A stretch of DNA of 64,000 bases from Schizophyllum amplum (Eukaryota > Basidiomycota > Agaricomycetes > Agaricales > Schizophyllaceae): contig VDMD01000025.1 in the NCBI GenBank assembly GCA_007026445.1, forward strand, positions 310,001 to 374,000, in the 5' to 3' direction. Within the stretch, counting starts at the first letter, position 1; every line of letters begins with the position of its first letter. Under the pieces are notes generated by a model. The model was not told the DNA's origin. It saw only the letters and a program-made list of their open reading frames with translations, and did not search any database. The position numbers were made by a program, and so were the translations under genes. Of this stretch, positions 10,144 through 20,705 are shown one piece after another.

Positions 10144-11421
10144 CTATGCTCCGAATATCTTCTCCAAGTATACGAGCCAGTTCTCGCCAAGCACCTTACG
10201 TATCTTGGTCTCGCTCCAGCCGGCGCGAGCCATCGCCTTGACGAGCTCTGGCCGCTCCCGCAGGGGACCGAGGGGCTTGATCACCTTTGCGTGGCCCCAA
10301 GCCGTCAAGCTACGCGCGTAACCCTTGTCCTATGGAACGAAATCAGCAAGATATAATATACACGAGGGCTGGCCTCACCTTATTGCACCATGCCATGAAG
10401 TCGCTCGGGCGCCCGTGCCCTTCGCTCGAGTCGCTGCCAATGCCTACGAGGTCCTCCCCAATCAAGCTGATCACGTAGTCCAACGCCTCTACGTAGTCGT
10501 CGACCGTCGAATCGTTGCCCTGCTCTGGATCAGCAATAAAACGCGTCTGTCTGCAATGTACGGTACCTTCTTCATATGCGGCCCGAACTGCGACAGCCCA
10601 ACGAACCCGCCCTTCGCGCCGATGGCCTTGATGAGCTCGTCGCTCTTGTTACGCGTGTGCTCCTTCAGGCCACAGGGAAGGACGTGCGAGAAGCATGGCG
10701 GCTTGCCCTCGGGGGCGAACTCGATCACGTCCGCACTCGTCTTAGGTCCGACATGGCTCAGATCGCATACTATTCCCAGGCGCGCCATCTCCGTCACGAC
10801 CTCCCGCCCGAAGCCGGTGAGGCCAGAGTCGTTCAGCTCGGTGTAGCCCGCGCCGGAGTAGTTCTGCGTGTTGTAGCTGCGGGGAAGAACAATGTCAGCA
10901 ATGCGATCTTGGCTGTGATGGGGCGAGGGCGCGTACGTGAGCTGCATGATGCGGACGCCGAGATCGCGGAAGAGGCGCAGGAAGTCATAGCGGTCCTCGA
11001 TGCCGGCGGTGTTCTGCCAGCTGAGGATGACGCCGGTGACGCCCTTCTCCTTCGCGGTGCGGATATCCTTCACGGTGTGGGCTTGCATGATGAGGTGCGG
11101 GTACTCATCGAACCACTTCTTCCACTACGAGGGTACAGTCCGATCAGTACTGATGCTGGGGCTTGGGCGCTTAACGATCATACCTGCACGATGTTGAACA
11201 TCGAGTCGCGGAAGTTCTGTGCGCGCGAGTTAGCTCTTCTGAGCCGCAAGCCTTGCATTGGAACGCACCTCCCACAGCCCGCAGGTGACGCTCACACCGT
11301 CGATCCCCCCATCGTGCCACGACTGAAAGATCTCCTCCCCGAAATTGCAGATGTTCAATCCATCGAAGTGGATGCTGTTCTTGTAGATGTCGAGCGCTTG
11401 CGCTTCAGTAACGGTAGCCAT
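10144..11421 (-). CDS. Membrane-dipeptidase-like peptidase M19
   Basis: The start is the ATG at 11421 (MATVTEAQALDIYK); an upstream extension would run through a G14 tract and lacks family similarity. The first exon has S-I-H-F-D-G-L, the H-x-D zinc pair (H18, D20). Downstream exons give IQAHTV-like and TGVILSWQNTAGIEDR blocks, then CDLSHVGPKTSADVIE and CFSHVLPCGLKEHTRNKSDEL, which supply the two later His ligands. An intron with GTACGC..CGCAG joins QLTY to NTQNYSG. The C-terminus ends WLVYLEKIFGA at the TAG at 10144-10146. M19 enzymes are zinc dipeptidases; fungal members act on dipeptides or related amides. About 380 residues. The absence of a signal peptide at this start suggests a cytosolic form. 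Confidence 0.85.
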
Positions 11422-11432
11422 TCTCGTGAATA

Positions 11433-11446
11433 GGGGGGGGGGGGGG
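11433..11446. repeat. G14 homopolymer run
   Basis: An uninterrupted run of 14 G sits about 12 bp upstream of the dipeptidase ATG, which reads as C14 on the coding strand. It lies in the presumed 5' UTR. Confidence 0.9.
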
Positions 11447-11824
11447 CGATCGACGAGGCGGTCCAAGAGCAAGGGATGGACGACTATGGGTTCGGCGCCG
11501 GGCAAGGAGAACGTCGTCGCAATATATTATTGCGCAAGATGTCGGCGCGGGCGGGAACTGGTGCGCGACGATCCCGACGGGGGCCGATTGGAGGGAAGTC
11601 TCCGTGCCTTGCGCCTCAGGCCTCAGCCACTTATCGGCGGATGCAAAATCGATTTCCGAACAGGCTACAGCTGGTTGGCGCGTTCGTTATCATATCTGGG
11701 CGATGATGGCGTGCTGTCAGTCGGTCGGCTTATATGGCGGGGCGCGGGGCGTCGCTTTTGCGCTCATCCCCCACGACCTGCGTCCCCGCTATAGGCCGTC
11801 TGCCTCGTCGACGGAGTGATCACC

Positions 11825-13658
11825 ATGCCCGCCACCAACGACAGCGCGTCTATCGAGAAGCAGGCGAGCGAGCGCGATTCGCTGCCTGCTGCGCCCGAGA
11901 AGCTCCCCCTCTCGAAGCGCGTCCTTCGCGTTGTATGGGACTCGCTAGACAAGTCCCCCCAGGAGCGTAAGCTTTTGGTCAAGATTGACTGTGCGTAGCC
12001 TCTTCGGTCTGCTCAATGTCTGGCGATGCTGATATGCGCCTCCTCCGAACAGGGTGGATTTTGTCCTACGTCTGCGTCGCGTACTTCATCAAGTATCTTG
12101 ATCAGACGAACATCAGTCAGGCCTATGTTTCGGTCAGTAGCTTGCGGAGTTGCGTACGCCGCAATTTACTGAAGGGAACATGCAGGGCATGAAGGAGGAT
12201 CTCAACCTGGCCGGCAACGACCTCAACCTGCTCACAACGTGGTGGACGGTTGGGTATATTCTTGGCCAACTTCCGTCGCAGATCATGCTGTCCTACGTGC
12301 GGCCTTCCAGTAAGCTTTCCTCTTCCTCGCTGCTACTCCATCGCTCATGTTATGCAGTCTGGCTACCCACGATGGAGCTTCTGTGGTCGGTCTTCGTTAT
12401 CGGTATGGCGGGAGCGAAGGACGTGAAGACGATGTACGCGCTGCGTTTCTTCGTCGGCCTTTTCGAGGCGTCTGCGTATCCCGGTATCATGACGCTGCTG
12501 GGTAACTGGTACATCCCCACCGAACTGGGCAAGCGCTCGTGCATCTTCCAGGCGTGAGTGAACCTCGTCGAATGCCTTTGTTCTATCTCTGACAATGCCG
12601 CAGATCTTCGTCCGCAGCGCAGATGTTCAGCGGCTACCTGCAAGCCGCACTTCACGCAGGCATGGACGGACGCGCAGGGCTGGCTTCATGGCGGGTTCGT
12701 ACCTCGCGGCTCGCTATCAAGCATCGACTGATAAATACCCCAGTGGTTGATGATCTTCGACGGCATCATCGCTGTGCCAGTCTGCATTTACGGCTACTTC
12801 GCTATCCCCGACTCCCCGACCACGACGAAGGTCAAATGGCTCAACGAGGAAGAGAAGCAGATGACGCGCCAGCGCATGGAGAATGTCGGGCGCGCCGCAC
12901 CTCGCAAACTCACCTGGCAGACCTGCCTGGACGTCGCGCGTGGATTGCCGGTCTGGCTCTTCAGCGCGGCCTTCATCGCGCATGTGCTGGCGATCCGCAT
13001 CTACTCGTACATGAACCTCTGGCTCAAGGCGACGGGCACATACTCGACGGAGGCTGTCAACATCATTCCCACTGGCGGGTACGCGCTGCAGATCGTGTGC
13101 ACGCTGCTCATGGCGTGGACGTCGGACGCCATCCAGATGCGGTGGCCGCTCATCATCACTGCTGCTGTGAGTCTTAGTTCACGCTTTCTCCAAGGAGTCG
13201 TGTCTGACGTGCTTCGCAGACGGTCTCAATGACTGGCGCGATCATTCTGTCGGTGTGGCCGGCCTCGAACAGTGGCATCTTCGCAGGGTGGTACCTCATG
13301 TTCTGCGAGACGGGCGCGGGAGCGCTTTTCATCGCCTGGATCAACGAGGTCCTCTCGCATTCTGAGGAGCAACGCCGCATCGTCATTGGCGTTGTCGAGA
13401 CTCTCGCCTTCACCTTCCAGGCATGGGTGCCGCTCCTGATTTACGTGCGTCTGTTTAGCTTTCGAGTGAAGCGCAATGCTGACGGTTCTGCAGAACACGG
13501 GCGAGGCGCCGCGATTCCGCATCGGCTATCAGATGGCGGCCATGTTCTTCGCCATCGAGATCCTCCTCACGCTGGTCATGGCATGGCTCTGGAGGGGACG
13601 GAACACGAAGGGCGTCGACCTCCGGGAGGAGAAGGAAAAGAAGGAGGCGATTTCATGA
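11825..13658 (+). CDS. MFS carrier, allantoate/pantothenate permease (Dal5/Fen2) type
   Basis: The start is the ATG at 11825 in good context (CACCATG). Seven or so exons with short introns give about 500 residues. The cytosolic N-terminus ends KSPQERKLLVKID, then TM1 (WILSYVCVAYFIKYLDQTNIS). The family-typical segment follows: AYVSGMKEDLNLAGNDLN and TTWWTVGYILGQLPSQIML, then LRFFVGLFEASAYPGIMTLLGNWY, the conserved TM5 block of anion:cation symporters. The second half carries NLWLKATGTYST and the C-terminal helices ending RGRNTKGVDLREEKEKKEAIS. The family imports small organic acids such as allantoate, pantothenate, biotin or nicotinate across the plasma membrane in symport with protons. The particular substrate cannot be told. 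Confidence 0.9.
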
Positions 13659-14480
13659 GGTGGCACGCCGTCATGTCGAGGCTCCGTCACGTTATTATTT
13701 CACGCACGTACCTAAGGATTGTTACTGAGGGCCCATTGTATTCCATCGTAGTAGGACGACTGTCTGGTTTGTGTATAGATTTGTGCAGCTCTGGTTCACG
13801 ATTCGAGCGGTGACCAAGCAGAAGATGGACGTAAACAATCAGCCTTTGTAGGTGCCGCCACCTCAGGTTATTCCTCCAACTACACCCTCAAACGAGGTGG
13901 GTGTCGTAAAATCGCTGCTCTGCGTCTCAACAGACTTGCAACAGACTGTGCGATGTCATATGCTGTGGAGCGCCTGGATTTCGCGTCCAATTCGACGTCC
14001 AACCAGCATCCAACCCACGCTCGCCGTGACCTATCTTCCGGAGGAACTTTCGCAGGCGCAAACTGCAACCGAAAGACTTCGGAACGTTCCCCTTCTACGC
14101 TCTTCAGTCGGTGGTGCGCTGTCAGTTGGATGCACTCAGGCGCATGGCTGCGTCCGAACGCCAGCGTGAGACTCGCCTCATCCTGCATCATCCCTCTTCG
14201 ACATCCCCGCACAAAATGAATTCCGGGCCTCAAGGCGGTCACCTCTCTGATCAGGGGCGCGCACGAGCGGGATCATTTTGTTAGGGGGACCAGGCTCACA
14301 AACACGCGCAGAGGGCTGGTCGTCTTCTGGTCAACTCCACCACCACCCGCCCACCCGCGCCAACTTCCACCGCGAACGGGATTTCCTTCCGCCTGCCTCT
14401 GCACGACGAACATATAGCGTCAGCTGAAGAATCGGACGAGTAACTCGATCTAACTGTACCACGACCCGATTCCATTCATC
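13659..14480. other. Intergenic region upstream of the metallothionein-like gene
   Basis: No supported gene. It includes the 3' flank of the MFS gene and the promoter of the small Cys-rich gene. I did not find an unambiguous metal-response element by eye. Confidence 0.4.
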
Positions 14481-14758
14481 ATGCCTGCTGTACGTCCGCT
14501 TGCTATACACTCGTCTCTCACTAAATGTTCCCGGCAGACCGCGCTCTCCATGACAGGCGTTTTCGCTGCGCCTTCCACGGCACCGCTCCCCCATCCCCCT
14601 GCGAGCGCGACGCCCTGCCCCGCCGATGAGGCATGCGGCTCAACAACGTGCAACTGCTCGGACTTGTGAGTCCTCTCGATCAAGAAACATATGCGAAGTG
14701 CTTACGCGTTCTCAGCTGTTTCTGCAGACCGAATGACTGCAAATGCGGGAGCGCTTGA
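14481..14758 (+). CDS. Metallothionein-like small Cys-rich protein
   Basis: The gene has three tiny exons: 14481-14489, 14538-14665 and 14728-14758. Both introns are canonical (GTACGT..GGCAG and GTGAGT..TGCAG) and keep frame. The product is 55 residues: a Pro/Ala/Ser-rich N-terminus without charged residues, then six Cys in the last 26 residues spaced C-x5-C-x4-C-x-C-x6-C-x-C, ending CKCGSA. Paired C-x-C motifs in a very short protein without aromatic residues in the Cys region are characteristic of metallothioneins, which bind Cu(I), Zn or Cd in the cytosol; several mushroom species have such peptides. Because the exons are so small, automated gene callers could miss it. Without splicing the ORF ends early, inside intron 2. 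Metal specificity is unknown. Confidence 0.7.
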
Positions 14759-15340
14759 GTGCGACGGTGAGAGTCGTGTTCGTGGGCGGCTATGTACGTG
14801 CATCGGAAGCAAGGGATGCTGGATGTGATGCTCACCAAACCCCTCCGAGTAGAGGCCCTTCTTGTCGCCGTATACATACCATCAGGATTCGCTACTCGCA
14901 TGTACTTCGTCTTCATCTCATGCCGCTATGCGCGTTGTACCTCATTTCGTTGGGCACCTTCGCAAATATATATCCTCCGGATTCCCATATACTCGATGGA
15001 CGCAACGCATCTGTGTGAAGACATGAGCGTCTTGCACCATTGGCCAAAGCAAGCACGTACCGCGCGCCATCTGTCCAAAGATTGTGATACGCCAGCCGCA
15101 GAGCGAGCGCACTAACCTCGATGACCTTTAAGTGAGATCGGTCGCGCAGAGGAGCAAGAACAGCTCGAATTGTACACACAACAATAGGTTCTAGCAATAA
15201 GTATTGATACTTCCCTTCTCAGCGTACAAATCGGCAACTTCGTGAAGCAAGAAAGGGCACGTCGCCTGGCCGGTCGCAAGAAAGGCTGTTCAGCCGGCTT
15301 CGTGGGTATAGACGCGTCCGGATTGACCGGGGATCGACAA
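14759..15340. other. Intergenic region (3' of the Cys-rich gene, 3' of NTF2)
   Basis: Convergent 3' flanks. Several short open frames overlap in both directions without family features. Nothing supported. Confidence 0.4.
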
Positions 15341-15921
15341 TCAACCATAGTTGAGGCGGAAGATGTCGTTGAAGCTGCAGCAGGGGTCAGCTGACAATGT
15401 GGGCGACTGGTATCTGACGTACACGTAGTAGGTGCCGCCCTCGGGGATGAGCTGGAAGACCTGGCTGAACTGCAGCGGGTTCTGGCTGTCGTCCACCTGC
15501 ATCAAGTTTAGCACACCGCCGCACTGCGAGCACCGCCGCGCTTACGATCAGTGCACCGGTCACATTGACGAGTATTGAGCTCATCGAAGGCGATGAGGGC
15601 TGCGCATCGAGCGTGGTGATCTTGTGCTGCACCTGCTGGAATGGCAAGCTCTGTCCATCCAGATCTCGATCAGCGACGATAATGCGAAGTGGGGCCAACC
15701 ACTCACCGTCAGCTTCTCGGCTATGGCAGCTGCGCCCTGGATCGGAGCGCCCTCGAAGGTGAGCATGGAGGTGTCCCGCTGAAGGAAGGGCTGAGGATCT
15801 GAGGACGATCGCAGATGGGCAGGCGTCGTACGTAGAGGGACTGGAGATTTGCGCGGTTGGAGTCGAATGTTTGGTAGTAGAACTGGACAAACTGCTGCCC
15901 AACAGCGTTCACGTCGGCCAT
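15341..15921 (-). CDS. NTF2: Nuclear transport factor 2
   Basis: The ATG at 15921 begins MADVNAVGQQFVQFYYQTFDSNRANLQSLY. Later exons read SMLTFEGAPIQGAAAIAEKL, then LPFQQVQHKITTLDAQPS, then NVTGALI, QNPLQFSQVFQLIPEGGTYYV and FNDIFRLNYG. Together these cover the whole 125-residue NTF2 fold, with the diagnostic end FNDIFRLNYG. NTF2 is the homodimeric carrier that binds RanGDP and FxFG nucleoporins to return Ran to the nucleus. The stop is TGA at 15341-15343. The last intron (GTACGT..CTGCAG) supplies the junction V-F in YYVFND. The gene is divergent from the plus-strand gene at 16125, 203 bp away. Confidence 0.93.
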
Positions 15922-16124
15922 CTTTATCGGAGCGTAAGGCGCGTCGGGGAAGAGATGATGGTGGTTGGGAGCAAGAGATGGCTGGGCGCCAAAATCAGCA
16001 ATGCCACACGTGACCGTCCGGCGCGAAGATCCGCTTGGTCCGTTGACGCTGTCCTCATCGCCGCCGTCGACGACGACGACGACAACGGAAGGCTGCTGCT
16101 GCCTGCGACACCTATCCTCAGAAC

Positions 16125-17644
16125 ATGTCACAGTTTACCGTTGCGGCTGAGCCTCTGCCTCGGCCGTCAATGCGCAGAAAGTCATCTGCACAGAATCTCC
16201 TCTCGTCGTTCAAGCCGACGCCGACGCCGCAACCGGGAACATCGAACGCGACCACACCTGTTGTGCCTTCTGCTATTATCCCCGCGGCAATGAACAACGT
16301 ATACCCTACCGTGCAGACGCCGACAGCAGGGGCAAGTTCGCGAGAATGGGACGCGCAGTCACTGCACTCGGACTCGATGCCGTCCGCGTCGGGGCATGGG
16401 GGTGTCACTAGTCCTGCCCTGGGCCAGGGCGCGTCTGTGGAATACCTACGCGACTTGATCCAGAAGCGGATCATCACCCTCACGTACCTACGGAGTATAT
16501 TCGAAGGGTGCGCATGCTAGCTATTCACCCACCGCAGCACTAAACGTCCGTTAGCAAGAGCCACTGGTTCCACACGATCTTGATCAGCCGCTCAGACCTC
16601 GAACGCGAGTTCAACAACAACGAGATGCGCAAGCGGTACGGGGAAGTCCCCAGCTCGCGCCACAGTGCCCTTACCATCTACCCTGCACAGAACCTCCCGC
16701 TTCACTGTCCTCGGCATGTCGCTCGCAAATTTACTGGACGTCCACCAACCTCAGGATCTGCTGCGCGGCCTGCTGAACACGCTGGCAGAATATGAGCAGG
16801 GGCGGGAAGATTCCGAAAAGTCCAAGATGGTACGTGGCTCGAAACTCCTGACGCGCTCTACCACAACCAGACCACAACCTCCCAACAGCGCCAGCCGAAG
16901 CGCCTGTTTCGCCCAGGAAACTCTTCAAAGAAACGCGCTGCGGGTGGCATTGGCGAGTACACCGTTTCGTACGCCGATGCCGCTGCGGACGCGTCCTACG
17001 TCGTCGCCCCACACGTCGTGAGTGGCAATCTCGCACATCCACTCGAAAATCACCTCATGTTTCCTTGTGCCACATAGCCCTTCCAACTAGACTACCTCCA
17101 AACCCTCATCACCCTTATCGACGTTATATCCGAGGTCTACAGCAAGCTCTCCAAGACCCTCTCCCCTTCACCTTTCCCTCATCCCGGCGGCCAACACATG
17201 ATGGGTCCCCTCGGGCTGCTGTCTCCACACCCCGGCGTCTCCTACCTCTTCCCAGAAGGAAACGGCGCCGACGATCCCAGCAGCCTATGGAGCATCGCGC
17301 ACGCGGGCGTCAGCGCAGGGTACACACTCGGCAGCCCACCGCCAACAACCGGCACGCAAGGACTTGCGGACACTGTTAGTAAAATCGACAGCAAGTTGAA
17401 GGTGTGTGTTGCTGCGTTTGGCTTTCTTCTTTCGGCGTTCATGCATGTCGTCGATGAAAGATACGTATACCAGTGCCGGACGTATTTGCTCACATCCGTG
17501 CCACAGAAAATAATATCTCAGCTGTTGAAGGAGCTCGACGGGGTCGCGCGCAACGGCATCAAAGACGAACTGGCATCATTGGATCCTCTCTTGCGGAACA
17601 CTATGTCCATGGATGGCCGCGGTACAATACCCGAATACGACTAG
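16125..17644 (+). CDS. Conserved fungal protein of unknown function
   Basis: The start is ATG 16125 (MSQFTVAAEPLPRPSMRRKSS). Exon 1 is Ser/Pro/Thr-rich and leads into SVEYLRDLIQKRIITLTYLRS, an amphipathic helix. An intron at about 16508-16554 joins to KSHWFHTILISRSDLEREF. Later segments are FAVLGMSLANLLDVHQPQDLL, a basic stretch near RPGNSSKKRAAGG, DYLQTLITLIDVISEVYSKLS, and the last exon IISQLLKELDGVARNGIKDEL ending TIPEYD at 17644. The protein is helical, soluble-looking and about 430 residues. I do not recognise a named domain, and no catalytic motif is visible. Exon borders near 16640-16680 and 16830-16890 are approximate. Confidence 0.65.
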
Positions 17645-18303
17645 GCAGGAAACCCCGGCCAGAGATCTGGATATGCCAGCGCCTCCCTGTCTGAGGTGTG
17701 TATATGTGTACGCTTGTCCGATTGCTTGTCTTTATTGACAAGCGATACAGCGACTGACGGATTGGGCGATAGCCCTGCCAGGCGCCCCAGCGACCATCCC
17801 GCGGATGTATGCGGGAGATGTGGGAGCTTGTGCAGTATGTGCGATGCTGTGGTCTGGACGGGGGATCGCGCCTTGTACGCGCATTGCGGAGATTTTGGAT
17901 CGCACGCGAGGTCGCGCACTGTACGCGACATCGCGCATTCTGTAGTATACCTTCAAGGTTTTCGTTTCTTGTTCGGGACATTCTGACAGAGGAGTACCTA
18001 AGTACTGTACCATCATACTATTTGCCCGTAGCGTAACTCATTGTTGCTGCTTGCTTGGAGCTGCGTGTAGATGTAGCTCGCGACTTGCCACGTAGGTAAA
18101 TTACGGCTAGGACCGCTGAAGTGCCTTCGGAGAACAGTGACAATGTTTGGCTTAGTCACAGTCCCGACCCAGACTGAGAGTCACGCTCGCGGTTCTTTGC
18201 TTCGGTACCGCCAGCGGGCCGCGCCGAGTCACTGTTTGAGTTGCCCTTTGTCCTTTTACTCAATCCGACAGCCGGCCCCCAAACATGAGGTCCAACGCGC
18301 TGA
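17645..18303. other. Intergenic region
   Basis: No supported gene. Around 17880-17940 the stretch is enriched in GCGCATTGCGGA / GCGCACTGTACGCGACATCGCG-like imperfect repeats. Confidence 0.4.
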
Positions 18304-18310
18304 TATATAA
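18304..18310 (+). promoter_or_regulatory. TATA box of the 2OG oxygenase-like gene
   Basis: TATATAA lies 48 bp upstream of the ATG at 18358, a suitable position for a fungal core promoter with a short 5' leader. Confidence 0.5.
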
Positions 18311-18357
18311 GAGGCTTATATCTTTCTTCCAACCCTCATACCACCCTCGTCTTCAAC

Positions 18358-20334
18358 ATGCCACGCCCAGCACGAATTGCTCCTCAGATCCCCGCTGCCG
18401 TGACCGACAGGCTCTCTGCGTTCCAAAAAGTCTTCTTCTCGAAACCGCCCTTCGTTAGCGGCGTGTACTCCATAGACAAGGCAGACTACCTGCTTTACTA
18501 CGGAGGGCCACAGAATCCTCGGTACGTGCCACCTACGTTGAAATTCGTTCGACGGTGCTGACCGCCCACTCACCAGATGCATCGATCTTGCGAACGCCGC
18601 CGACGCCGATCTTCAGCACCTCTCTGATGCCTGCGCACCCGCCACGTTTGGTCTGAACAACACCGACGTGTACGATGAGGATTACCGCAAGGCCAGGAAG
18701 ATGGACGTGGATGCATTTTCTTGCAAATTCGATCCCGCGCATTCAGGCCTGCTCGAACTCATTTGGCCAGAGTTCCTTTCCGACGGAGGCGATATCAAGC
18801 AGAAGGTTGTCTGCGAGCTATACAAGCTCAACGTTTATGGTGTGTTCTGCACTCGCAGGCTTATGCTTTACTGACCTTCTATCCCGGATGCGTAGGGCAG
18901 GGTTCTTTTTTCAAGGCTCATAAAGACACCCCTCGCAGCGACACCATGTTTGGCTCGCTCGTCGTTGTTTTCCCGACGCCTCATGAAGGCGGCGCCCTTA
19001 TACTGCGCGAGAACGAGAAAGAGTGGACCTTTGATTCCGCTGCGGAGGTTCTCGCGGACGGCTCGCCCAAGCTGGGCTACGTCGTTTTCTTTTCGGACGT
19101 CGAACATGAAGTGACCAAAGTCACATCGGGCTACCGAGTCACTCTCACTTACAACCTCTACTTCAACGCCAAGTCCACCGACGAGCCGACTACTCTACTC
19201 CACCAGCCGCACCTCCCCTCCGGCGTCTCAAAGGTCGGTCAAGAGCTCAAAATCATGCTTCAGGACTTTCTTGCGTGCCCCGACTTTCTTCCCGACGGCG
19301 GCTTCCTTGGCTTTGGCTTGCGCTTCCTGTACCCGCTTGATGCCACGAAGCCCGTGTCCACCATCTCTAGTTCCCTCAAGGGCTGCGACGCGATGCTTCA
19401 AGCAGTGTGCGACGAGCTCGGCCTGCAGCACAGCTTGCACGCTGTTTACAAGACCAGCGCTGGCTGCGACTACTATAGTGGTGATAGTGACGGCGACAAG
19501 ACCGTTCATATTGTCCGCGACACTTTCTGGAAAGGGACCCATCAGCAGGTCGACATGGACCTGTACCACTATATCAGAGACAAGAAGAGCATCCTTTTGC
19601 GCGCTGCCGGTACCCGGACGTTCAAGGATGACTACGGAAAGGTAGTACCGACGAAAGAAGTCCACTGGGTTACGAAGGTCCCTACACAGTACAACGTTGT
19701 CAAATCCCACTACGGTGCGTCAAGTCGCTTCTTTGTGCCGCCATCATCAGCTTGCTGACATTGTGCTGCTGCTAGTGGCATATGGTAACGAGGCGGAAAT
19801 GGCCTTCACCTATGGCATGCCTGTCCTCATTGCGCCCATCGGCACTTTTGCAGAGCGAAATGGTCAGGAGGCGGCAGTGAAGACGGAGGATACCCAAGTA
19901 AGCGGCGGTACAAGCTCTCAACCTGCCCCGGAGTAAGTGTTCCTCAGGCTACAACGACATGTGAGCTTACTGTGCTTTCAGTCCCGCACAGCCTGCGCGT
20001 GGAAAGGCTGCCAATACCCGCGCCGCACTTCGACCAGCGGTGGGAGGTACCGCTGGCGCGACAGGGGGTCGTAAGCTCTCCCCTGCCGTTGCCACCGCCG
20101 CCCAGGGTTCTACCACTGCAAAAGCTCTGCCCGCGACCAGCAATGAAACCGGGTACGTGCATGAATATTGACCTTGTAATAACAGACACTGACCGCCTTT
20201 GCAGGGTTGACGTATTGGAAGCTACCGCCACCAGTGCTCAGCCCAAGAAGGAACGCAAGCGCAAGACAGCCGCTCAAGCACAACCTACGCGCACGAGCTC
20301 GCGCCTCCAATCCCAGAGCTCGGACAAGAAATGA
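18358..20334 (+). CDS. 2OG-Fe(II) oxygenase-like protein with basic C-terminal tail
   Basis: Exons: the N-terminus MPRPARIAPQIPAAVTDRL, the next starting CIDLANAADADLQHL, then the core from GQGSFFKAHKDTPRSDTMFG. The core carries H-x-D (AHKD), VVVFPTPHEGGALIL, and about 55 residues later VVFFSDVEHEVTKVTSGYRVTL, which supplies the distal His and the Arg that binds 2-oxoglutarate: the order expected of the prolyl-4-hydroxylase-like double-stranded beta-helix. A further 250 residues follow, with a region rich in Asp and Tyr. Small 3' exons add an Ala/Thr-rich linker and a Lys/Arg patch (KKERKRKTAAQ) resembling a nuclear localisation signal, ending SSDKK. Such proteins are common in Agaricomycetes with unknown substrates. 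Confidence 0.8.
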
Positions 20335-20705
20335 TGAGGAGATCCGTCATGCGCCTCTAGCGTCGTAGTAATATGCATTCATTCAAGTGATTCTCAATGG
20401 TGATTTTCGATGGTGAACGGTTGGCTTCAAGACGCCGACGAATGAAGATGCATCCCTCTTGTCCCGCTCGCTTGGTATGTACCTTCGCAGCGCTTTCCCT
20501 TCAGTATGAGAGTACATGTCAAGCGCGGGCTACCCTCTCGAACATGTTATGTCCTGCGGCATGAAATGAGTAACATTAGAGTCAAGGGTATATACATGAG
20601 TGCTCCAGTATAACTGACATGCCGATTTCGTGATTCCCCATTCTCAAAATCCTTCGTCGGGGAAAGCCTATCCGCCACAATATTGTTCTTCACATAGGAC
20701 CCCCA

